A stretch of DNA of 14,101 nt from Planctomycetaceae bacterium UBA969 (GTDB lineage Bacteria; Planctomycetota; Planctomycetia; Gemmatales; Gemmataceae), in contig DBCB01000212.1 in the NCBI GenBank assembly GCA_002303765.1, positions 1 through 14,101 on the forward strand, in the 5' to 3' direction. The position numbers and the translations under genes were made by a program. Below, piece by piece: positions 8,374-14,101 of this stretch. The notes beneath the pieces were generated by a model, which ran no database searches, was not told the origin of the DNA, and saw only the letters and a list, made by a program, of their open reading frames with translations. Position 1 is the first letter of the stretch, and every line of letters starts with the position of its first letter.

Positions 8374-9351
8374 ATGATTAAAAGATTAATGGCTTCTATG
8401 CTGCTTTTGGGCATAGTTGTGAGTATGAGTTTTTCTCCACTTTTTGCTCAAGATGCCAAGAAAAAGAAGTTGATTCTTATTGCAGGTAAGAAAAGCCATG
8501 GCTATGGCCAGCATTCTTTTAAAGCTGGTTGCTCCTTGCTTAAAAAAGCCCTTGATGAAAACGTTCCCGGTCTTGAAACCACTTTGGTTTTAGATGGCTG
8601 GCCTGCAGATGAATCCATCCTCGATTCTGCGGATGGCATATGTATTTACAGCGATGGGGGTGGCGGACACCCTTATAATGCTCACCTCGAAAAAATTGAT
8701 GCCCTCGCCAAGAAGGGTGTAGGACTTGCAATGTTTCACTACGGGGTAGAAACTACCAAGGGCAAGAATGGGGACAAATTTCTTGATTGGATCGGTGGTT
8801 ATTTTGAACCCAATTGGTCGGTCAATCCACACTGGCGCCTTAGCGATTCTGAGCTTGCTAAAAATCACCCGATTACCCGGGGCGTAAACCCTTTCAAAAC
8901 CCATGATGAATGGTATTACCACATGCGATTCAGGCCAAAAATGGAAGGCGTAACTCCAATACTAAGCGCACTTCCTCCTTCCGAAACTTTGGTTAACAAA
9001 GATGGCAAACTTTCGCGTGGCGATGGCCCCCATAGCAATAACCCTTTTGTTCGCGAAGCCGTTCTTGATCGTAAGGAAAAGCAAGTGCTTGCCTGGGCAT
9101 GCGATCGCGCAGATGGCGGCAGGGGTTTTGGTTATACTGGTGGTCATTCCCATTGGAACTGGGGCAATGACAACAACCGCAAGATGATCCTTAATTCCCT
9201 CGCTTGGATTTGCAAGGTTGAAGTGCCATCTATGGGTGTGAATTCCAAGAGGCCAACCTTGACTGAACTTCGCGAGAACATGGATTATCCAGTGCCCAAT
9301 AACTTCGACTTCGCCAAGATTGAAAAAGATTTGGAAGACTCGAACAAGTAA
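8374..9351 (+). CDS. Secreted ThuA-like domain protein
   Basis: A 325-residue exported protein with one ThuA-like domain, a glutamine-amidotransferase-like fold named after a trehalose-utilisation protein. ThuA-like proteins are numerous in planctomycetes, where they often accompany sugar dehydrogenases or c-type cytochromes; the exact substrate is usually unknown. Residues 1-25 are a signal peptide with a clean cleavage site after LFA. The domain starts with a beta strand and His-rich turn (LILIAGKKSHGYGQHSF, 33-49), passes through MFHYGVE, and ends with GYTGGHSHWNW, where H258 and H260 match the family's conserved late GH turn. Length is typical for a stand-alone family member. The gene has an excellent ribosome binding site and its own terminator, so it is probably transcribed alone, divergently from the macroglobulin gene. 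A role in carbohydrate metabolism is inference from the family only. Confidence 0.88.
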   Translation: MIKRLMASMLLLGIVVSMSFSPLFAQDAKKKKLILIAGKKSHGYGQHSFKAGCSLLKKALDENVPGLETTLVLDGWPADESILDSADGICIYSDGGGGHPYNAHLEKIDALAKKGVGLAMFHYGVETTKGKNGDKFLDWIGGYFEPNWSVNPHWRLSDSELAKNHPITRGVNPFKTHDEWYYHMRFRPKMEGVTPILSALPPSETLVNKDGKLSRGDGPHSNNPFVREAVLDRKEKQVLAWACDRADGGRGFGYTGGHSHWNWGNDNNRKMILNSLAWICKVEVPSMGVNSKRPTLTELRENMDYPVPNNFDFAKIEKDLEDSNK

Positions 9352-9373
9352 GCGTTCGGTCTTTTGTACAATT

Positions 9374-9407
9374 AAGCCCCGAAGATGTATTATCTCCGGG
9401 GCTTTTT
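9374..9407 (+). terminator. Rho-independent terminator after the ThuA-like gene
   Basis: AAGCCCCG (9374-9381) pairs with CGGGGCTT (9397-9404). An A-C mismatch follows and then AGAT/ATCT (9383-9386 with 9392-9395), closing on a five-base loop. Five T (9403-9407) follow the GC core. It starts 22 bases after the ThuA-like stop codon. The reverse direction has only a weak T-run (GGGGCTTAATTGT), so it may also stop, less efficiently, the convergent PQQ-like gene that ends at 9419. Confidence 0.9.
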
Positions 9408-9418
9408 CGTTGGATCTA

Positions 9419-10657
9419 TCAAGGCTTGAAGAGTTGTACCGCTACAATTTCTTTGTCGGTTCGTGCAAAGATGCAACCTTGGGCGAATGCAGGATGAGCC
9501 CAAGTGAAACCGCACACGCTGATCTTATCAATCAGCTTAAATTCTTTGGGAGAAAGCTCTGCGAGTATAAGTTCTCCCTTTTCATTAAAGATTAACGCCC
9601 TCTTTCCCACCCAAACTAAACTCGCCTGCGGATTGGTTCCACGCACTGTCACCGATTCATTCTCCCACATAATCTTGCCTGTTTTCGCCTCTATACACTT
9701 GATGCCACGAAATCGATCAAGCGCATAAAAGTAACCATCCCGAACTAAGGGCGAACACATCAGCATGCTGAGTTGCTTGCCTTCCCAAACCACCTTGGGC
9801 CCAGCAGGGGCAAGTTCAATCGCCTTGCTGCCTGTCCAATAATCCGAAGCAAGAAAAACTCCATCATGAAATATTAGATCTGCAATCGCTACATCGTAAT
9901 CCATGCCCACGGGGGAATTCCAAAGTGTTGATCCGGTCTTGGGGTCTAGCCCGCAAGCGTTTTGGGCACTCCACCAAACGATTTGCTTTTGATTGTTGAC
10001 GGTGAAAATCTGAGCCGAAGCATAGCCAGGCCTATCTGTACCCGAGCGCCAAACCTCTTTCCCTGTATCTTTATCCAATGCGATAAAGCAGGCATCAGGC
10101 TTGCCACCGATCTGCAGCAACACCCGGTTTTCATCAATCAAGGGCGAAGAAGAATAACCCCATGTTGGATACTTCGCGTTGAAGTCTGCAACTACATTGC
10201 GATGCCAAAGTACTTTACCAGTATTTATGTCAAGACAATGAATGTCACCTATAGATCCAAAAGCGTACACCTTGCCCTGATGAATCGTGGGTGTGGTACG
10301 GGGGCCATTCCCATAATCGAGTTTTTTGTAAGCAGCTTTGTAAGAGTGCAGCCAAAGTTGTTTTCCTGTGAGTGGTTCTAGGCAATGGATTCGTTCGAGT
10401 TCCTCCACTTCGTTTTCTTTGGTGTCTTTGATGCGATCCATGACAAAGAGTTTATCGCTTGCGACAGCAATGCCGCCGTAGCCTCCACCGAGCGGGAGTT
10501 TCCACAAAGGCCTGGCTTCTTTGGGAAGGTGAAGTGGGAACCGAGGTTCGTGCCAAGTGCCATCACGGGTGGGGCCGCGCCATTGGGGCCAGTCTGCGTT
10601 AAGTTGCAGTGGTGCCAGTGCGATGATGCAAAAGATTAAATTCATGATAAAGCTCAT
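9419..10657 (-). CDS. Secreted PQQ-like beta-propeller (WPQWRGP type)
   Basis: A 412-residue exported beta-propeller of the PQQ-repeat/BamB-like superfamily. A hydrophobic N-terminus ends at LNA (residue 21), and the mature protein opens with DWPQWRGP (22-29), a motif typical of secreted planctomycete propellers. At least five blade signatures of the form LDxxTGKxxW are visible (CLEPLTGKQLW, CLDINTGKVLW, ALDKDTGKEVW, GLDPKTGSTLW, CIEAKTGKIMW), which gives a single-propeller architecture. No cytochrome, kinase or dehydrogenase domain is attached, so catalysis is not supported; protein scaffolding or ligand binding is possible. The start is uncertain: ATG at 10657 is used here, with TTG at 10663 and ATG at 10645 as alternatives, and none has a strong ribosome binding site. 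It lies 70 bases after the serA stop on the same strand, so read-through from serA is possible. Confidence 0.88.
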   Translation of the reverse strand: MSFIMNLIFCIIALAPLQLNADWPQWRGPTRDGTWHEPRFPLHLPKEARPLWKLPLGGGYGGIAVASDKLFVMDRIKDTKENEVEELERIHCLEPLTGKQLWLHSYKAAYKKLDYGNGPRTTPTIHQGKVYAFGSIGDIHCLDINTGKVLWHRNVVADFNAKYPTWGYSSSPLIDENRVLLQIGGKPDACFIALDKDTGKEVWRSGTDRPGYASAQIFTVNNQKQIVWWSAQNACGLDPKTGSTLWNSPVGMDYDVAIADLIFHDGVFLASDYWTGSKAIELAPAGPKVVWEGKQLSMLMCSPLVRDGYFYALDRFRGIKCIEAKTGKIMWENESVTVRGTNPQASLVWVGKRALIFNEKGELILAELSPKEFKLIDKISVCGFTWAHPAFAQGCIFARTDKEIVAVQLFKP

Positions 10658-10727
10658 GGCCAATTAGGATGGTATGTACCAGACTAGTTGACCATGAAAA
10701 TCATAGGTAAGGCAAGGAGAAATACTT

Positions 10728-12350
10728 TTAGGCAAACCAAGTAGGTAGTTCGCCAGCAGGTGGAAGATCAAGCACTGTCACCGCCCGAATTTGCGGATGA
10801 CTTGAAACTTCTTTAAGTACAGATTCTGGTGGTCGGGCATCGAGGTTTAACACAGCAATAGCTTCGCCACCCTGATTCTGCCTGCCTACATTCATCTGGG
10901 CAATGTTCACGCCATTTTTGCCACAAATCGTGCCGATATGCCCGATCAACCCAGGTACATCCTTGTGGGTGAAGATGAGCAAAACCCCGTCCATATGAGC
11001 ATCTAATCGGTGCGAACCAAACTGTACTAGGCGCAAGTATTGGTTGCCGAACAGTGTTCCTGCAATGGTGATGGTTTCTTTGTCGCTTTGAATCGAAACT
11101 TTGATGAGTGAGCTAAAGTCACCTTTTTCCATGGATGCCTGTTCAACAACTTCGACTCCCCGCTCGCTTGCAAGCATTCGTGCGTTGACAATGTTTACCT
11201 GCTGTTCCATGCCTCGTTCTAAAAGGCCAGCAGCAAAAGCGCTGGTGACTAAGCGGGTGGATCGTTTTGCTATTTCGCCCCGATAAAGAATTTCAGCCCG
11301 TTGAATCGAGCCTTTGTTGAGTTGGGCTGCCATCAGGCCAAGCCTGTGGGCCAGATCAACGAAGGGTCGCATTTCTTCCATTTCTGCACGATCCATTGCG
11401 CCCATATTCACTGCAAAGCGAACCATACCCTTGCACAGGAAGTCGACCAATAGTTGTGCGGATTCTTTTGCAACCAGCAACTGAGCTTCAGCAGTCGCAG
11501 CGCCAAGATGGGGTGTTATTACCACATTAGGCATCTTTAAAAAAGCATGATCAGCAGTCATTGGTTCTTCGACGAAAACATCGAATGCAGCGCCTGCAAG
11601 ATGGCCTGAATTTATGCCATCGATTACAGCTTGCTCGTTGATGATGCCACCGCGTGCGCAGTTGATCACCCGGGCGCCCTTGGGCAATAAGGCGACTTGC
11701 TTTGCGCCTATCATATCCTTGGTTTGCTCGGTCAGCGGGGTGTGCACGGTGATGAAATCACACTTAGGAAGAATTTCGTCAACCGATGCAAAAGATTCTA
11801 TTCCGAGCTGTGCTGCTGCGGCAGGTGCAAGCACTGGGTCATAGCCAACCACTTTCATATCCAAGCCATTGGCCGCCCTGCGCGCTACTTCTCGGCCTAT
11901 TCTGCCAAGCCCTAATACGCCCAGGGTTTTGCCAGTAAGTTGGCAGCCCAGAAACTTGCTCTTCTCCCACTTTCCGGCCCTCATGCTTGCATCTGCTGCA
12001 GGCACATGCCTTGCCATCGACATTAACAAACTGATGGTATGTTCTGCGGTGCTGAAAGTGTTGGCATCGGGTGTGTTCATAACAACAATACCCTTGCGGG
12101 TTGCTGCAGCAACATCAATGTTATCAACGCCTACGCCACCTCGGACAATAACCCTAAGTTTGCCAGGATTTTCGATCAGGTCTGCGGTGATGCGGGTACC
12201 ACTGCGTACTACCACACCATCCGCAAGACGAAGAGCTGCTTTGAGTTCTTCGCCCTTTAAGCCTGGTCTTTCATCGAGTTCGATGCCTGCATTACGCAGG
12301 ATCTCAAGGCCCGGAAGTTCCATCTTGTCGCTGATCAATACTCTTGGCAT
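10728..12350 (-). CDS. serA: D-3-phosphoglycerate dehydrogenase, long ACT-domain form
   Basis: Catalyses the first committed step of serine synthesis, NAD-dependent oxidation of 3-phosphoglycerate to 3-phosphohydroxypyruvate, in the cytoplasm. The 540-residue length marks the long type I form: split substrate-binding domain (about 1-100 and 283-315), NAD-binding Rossmann domain with GLGRIG at 147-152, an intervening ASB-type domain (about 320-450), and a C-terminal ACT domain (about 457-529). Expected catalytic residues are visible: R233 in NCARGG, E262 in FVEEP and H281 in ITPHLG. In the family the ACT domain can bind serine for feedback inhibition, so allosteric control is plausible but not shown. 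The frame is open further upstream to 12473, but MPRVLISDKM begins at 12350 behind a GGAG site, whereas the longer form would overlap the aminotransferase by 107 bases with non-homologous residues. It lies 16 bases downstream of that aminotransferase and is probably co-transcribed with it. Confidence 0.96.
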   Translation of the reverse strand: MPRVLISDKMELPGLEILRNAGIELDERPGLKGEELKAALRLADGVVVRSGTRITADLIENPGKLRVIVRGGVGVDNIDVAAATRKGIVVMNTPDANTFSTAEHTISLLMSMARHVPAADASMRAGKWEKSKFLGCQLTGKTLGVLGLGRIGREVARRAANGLDMKVVGYDPVLAPAAAAQLGIESFASVDEILPKCDFITVHTPLTEQTKDMIGAKQVALLPKGARVINCARGGIINEQAVIDGINSGHLAGAAFDVFVEEPMTADHAFLKMPNVVITPHLGAATAEAQLLVAKESAQLLVDFLCKGMVRFAVNMGAMDRAEMEEMRPFVDLAHRLGLMAAQLNKGSIQRAEILYRGEIAKRSTRLVTSAFAAGLLERGMEQQVNIVNARMLASERGVEVVEQASMEKGDFSSLIKVSIQSDKETITIAGTLFGNQYLRLVQFGSHRLDAHMDGVLLIFTHKDVPGLIGHIGTICGKNGVNIAQMNVGRQNQGGEAIAVLNLDARPPESVLKEVSSHPQIRAVTVLDLPPAGELPTWFA

Positions 12351-12357
12351 AACAATT

Positions 12358-12361
12358 CTCC
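12358..12361 (-). promoter_or_regulatory. Ribosome binding site fixing the serA start
   Basis: GGAG on the minus strand lies seven bases before the ATG at 12350, inside the 16-base gap after the aminotransferase stop. It settles the serA start against the longer open frame and suggests independent ribosome loading within a shared transcript. Confidence 0.7.
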
Positions 12362-12366
12362 AGTTA

Positions 12367-13521
12367 CTAGGCCTTCGCCTTGATTCCCGAGGTAAGTGAT
12401 TTCTGAGCTGCTGCAATCCCTGCGCCCGGTTCCAGTTTATGGCCCATTTCAACCAATACCATCTCGATTGCACTTACTGCGGTAAGAACATCAAACATAT
12501 CCATGTATCCCATGTGGGCAACTCGGATAATCTTACCCTTTAATGAATCTTGACCGCCTGCCACCTTAACCCCGTAACCTTTTTCAAGGCGAGTCAGGAT
12601 TTCTGTGCCATCGACTCCTGCAGGAACCCATGCAACAGTAAGCCCGTCAACAGGATCTTCTGCGAGTAGTTGAAGATTCATTGCGCTAAGGCCTGCTCTG
12701 CAAGCCTTGCCCATTCTTGCATGGCGGGCCCAGGTGTTTTCAATGCCTTCTGCTCGCAGCATTTTCAAGCTATGGCGCAGTGCTTTGATAAGGGTGTTTG
12801 CAGGGGTAAAAGGGGTATCGTTATTCTTCAGGTTGTCACGATACTTCTTTAAATCGAAGTAGAAGGATTTTTGCTGGGTGTTGGCATCAATCAGTTTCCA
12901 AGCTTTGTCGGAAACCGAAACGAACGCTAGGCCAGGTGGAAGCATCAACGCTTTTTGCGAACCTGTCACGCACATATCAACGCCCCAATCGTCGTTACGG
13001 CATTCCATAACGGCAAGCCCGCTGATCGCATCTACGATCAATATTTGAGGTTTGTCTTTAAGGATTGCGCCAAACGCTTTGATATCGTTGCGGGCACCTG
13101 TTGCTGTTTCACACAAAGTACTGCAAACAATCTTGGCATCGGGATGTTCTTTAAGAGCAGCTTCAAGCTGGGCGGGGGAAACGGACTTCCCATAAGGTAC
13201 GGTGATTTCGATGGGGATCAGGCCAAATGCCTTGCTGATATTGCGCCATCGTTCGCCCCAGCGGCCCGAAATAAGGCAGATTGCTTTGTCGCCAGGTGCT
13301 CCGGTGCTGGTGATTGCAGCTTCCATTGCGCCTGTGCCAGAGCAGGTAAGGGGTAGGACAAGATTTTTAGTGCAGTAGACATACTTTAAATCTTCGAGAA
13401 CTTCTGCAAGAATAGCCCGAAATTGCCCAGAACGATGAAAAGTGACGGGTTTGGCAAGCTCTAAGAGCGTTTCTTCGGGGACTGGGGTTGGTCCGGGGGT
13501 CATTAATCGTTGCTTTAACAT
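12367..13521 (-). CDS. Class V aminotransferase (serine-pyruvate/alanine-glyoxylate type)
   Basis: A 384-residue PLP-dependent aminotransferase of fold type I, class V, in the alanine-glyoxylate/serine-pyruvate family. Visible landmarks: LMTPGPTPVP near the N-terminus (6-15), the phosphate-binding SGTGAMEAA (61-69), PLP-ring Asp D164 in VDAISGL, Schiff-base lysine K190 in TGSQKALMLPPG, and the substrate-carboxylate Arg R333 in IIRVAHMGYMD. The start is supported by AGGAG seven bases upstream (13529-13533). Being directly upstream of serA in a tight pair, it is a good candidate for the next step, glutamate-dependent transamination of 3-phosphohydroxypyruvate to phosphoserine, done by SerC in many bacteria. 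Family members paired with serA occur in Thermotoga and methanogens. Sequence alone cannot exclude glyoxylate or pyruvate as the main acceptor. The C-terminal tail (AQKSLTSGIKAKA) is unstructured-looking. Confidence 0.92.
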   Translation of the reverse strand: MLKQRLMTPGPTPVPEETLLELAKPVTFHRSGQFRAILAEVLEDLKYVYCTKNLVLPLTCSGTGAMEAAITSTGAPGDKAICLISGRWGERWRNISKAFGLIPIEITVPYGKSVSPAQLEAALKEHPDAKIVCSTLCETATGARNDIKAFGAILKDKPQILIVDAISGLAVMECRNDDWGVDMCVTGSQKALMLPPGLAFVSVSDKAWKLIDANTQQKSFYFDLKKYRDNLKNNDTPFTPANTLIKALRHSLKMLRAEGIENTWARHARMGKACRAGLSAMNLQLLAEDPVDGLTVAWVPAGVDGTEILTRLEKGYGVKVAGGQDSLKGKIIRVAHMGYMDMFDVLTAVSAIEMVLVEMGHKLEPGAGIAAAQKSLTSGIKAKA

Positions 13522-13528
13522 GCATGTT

Positions 13529-13533
13529 CTCCT
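13529..13533 (-). promoter_or_regulatory. Ribosome binding site of the aminotransferase gene
   Basis: AGGAG on the minus strand, seven bases before the ATG at 13521. It selects that ATG over an out-of-frame ATG four bases further upstream. Confidence 0.7.
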
Positions 13534-13907
13534 GAAAATGACTACGCATTACTTCCAAAGATTAGATTAGGAATCATGCCAATTTCTTCCAATGAAATAT
13601 TGGATGCTTTCGTCTTAATAACCGTTAAGTGATTACAGGCCTTAACTGCTTTAAACCTAATTTATATATAGACTTCCGGTTTAATGGGCCGTGTTGTTGG
13701 GCTTCTTTATAGAGTGAAAAAAAGCGGATACCCGGGTACGTAGATGTGTTTTGGCATTAGATGGAAACGCCGGTTATTCAGACTAGTAATCATTAAATTC
13801 CTCACAGTATGCCAGTTTTTGCTGGAATTGCCATTTGACCTGCTTTAACTTTATTGTGAAGAAGTGGATTTTTCCCACCAGTTTTTATTTCATTTGAGGT
13901 CATACCC
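13534..13907. other. Non-coding divergent spacer
   Basis: The 374 bases between the aminotransferase and the gene at 13908 hold no credible gene. The stretch is AT-rich and must contain the promoters of both divergent units. TTGGCA (13751-13756) followed 17 bases later by TTATTC is a weak plus-strand candidate. Short inverted repeats (CCAAT at 13579 with ATTGG at 13599; GTGG at 13864 with CCAC at 13875) are too short to call. No operator or riboswitch was recognised. Confidence 0.6.
13896..13900 (+). promoter_or_regulatory. Ribosome binding site of the small secreted protein gene
   Basis: GAGGT lies seven bases before the ATG at 13908. With the signal peptide that follows, it shows that this edge frame is a real gene. 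Confidence 0.7.
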
Positions 13908-14101
13908 ATGCGTAAGTATCTTGCCACTGCACTTGTTGCAGTACTCCCTCTCGGTTTTTTTCTGGCAAATGGCTCGTCGGAGGCATCAGCCCGCGACCGA
14001 GGCTTTTTGAGTAATTTATTTTCCAAGCGCAAAGCTATGGAAAGTGAAGTTCCTTGTGCAGAACCTGCAAAAGCCCAAGAGCCTAAAAAAGAAACCCCTA
14101 A
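13908..14101 (+). CDS. Small secreted protein of unknown function, 3' partial
   Basis: I do not recognise a family. The first 64 codons are in the window, and the frame stays open to the edge. The N-terminus (MRKYLATALVAVLPLGFFLA) is a typical Sec signal: two basic residues, a hydrophobic core, and a likely cleavage after SEASA near residue 29. The mature part begins RDRGFLSNLFSKRKAM and continues into a Glu/Lys/Pro/Ala-rich, probably disordered stretch (EPAKAQEPKKETP) with one Cys. The GAGGT ribosome binding site is well placed. A minus-strand frame overlapping this region has neither a signal nor a recognisable product. It is divergent from the aminotransferase-serA pair. Planctomycetes have many short exported proteins with basic, Lys/Pro-rich tails, and this may be one; its length cannot be judged from here. 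Confidence 0.75.
   Translation, partial: MRKYLATALVAVLPLGFFLANGSSEASARDRGFLSNLFSKRKAMESEVPCAEPAKAQEPKKETP

Noticed and set aside
11869..12399. 176-codon plus-strand open frame across the serA start
   Set aside because: Antisense to the NAD-binding part of SerA; Ser/Pro/Arg-rich as expected for a reversed Ala/Gly-rich gene.
12351..12473. Longer N-terminus for SerA
   Set aside because: The extra 41 residues are basic and Trp-rich, unlike any SerA, and would overlap the aminotransferase; the GGAG site supports ATG 12350.
13579..13603. CCAAT/ATTGG inverted repeat upstream of the aminotransferase
   Set aside because: Five base pairs in AT-rich DNA; expected by chance and not at a recognisable operator position.
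13864..13890. GTGG/CCAC hairpin followed by a T-rich stretch before the small secreted gene
   Set aside because: Only four base pairs; not enough to call an attenuator or terminator.

Overview
The window looks like a chromosomal stretch from a planctomycete, probably one of the moderate-GC, Gemmata-like lineages. This rests on gene content rather than any marker gene: a secreted PQQ-type beta-propeller opening with the DWPQWRGP motif, a secreted ThuA-like protein, a very large secreted alpha-2-macroglobulin, and a class V aminotransferase next to a long SerA. No rRNA, tRNA, mobile element, CRISPR array or phage gene was seen. It reads as ordinary chromosome, and I found no clearly undescribed multi-gene system.

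Layout. Positions 1-1925 (+) hold the 3' part of a membrane-bound Cache-HAMP class III adenylate cyclase whose start lies upstream of the window. It converges, across only 25 bases, on a 6.2 kb minus-strand gene (1951-8145) for a thioester-containing alpha-2-macroglobulin of 2064 residues. A 228-base divergent gap follows, then a plus-strand ThuA-like secreted protein (8374-9351) ending in a strong intrinsic terminator. That gene converges on a minus-strand secreted PQQ-like beta-propeller (9419-10657). Further right on the minus strand are serA (10728-12350) and, 16 bases upstream of it, a class V aminotransferase (12367-13521). The last 374 bases before position 13908 are non-coding. A short secreted Lys/Glu-rich protein starts at 13908 (+) and runs off the window.

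How the genes fit together. The aminotransferase and serA are closely spaced, each with a good ribosome binding site, and very probably form a serine-biosynthesis operon: SerA makes 3-phosphohydroxypyruvate, and the aminotransferase is a plausible replacement for SerC. The PQQ-like gene is downstream on the same strand but 77 bases away and unrelated in function, so its membership is uncertain. Macroglobulin, ThuA-like and PQQ-like proteins all carry export signals and belong to the cell envelope or periplasm. The cyclase is a sensor turning an extracytoplasmic signal into cAMP. No shared pathway links these genes.

The points most worth a second look are in the macroglobulin: an intact thioester without the usual PbpC partner or lipobox, a tryptophan/tyrosine-rich insertion, and a low-complexity Gly/Met/Ala segment where a protease bait region would sit.
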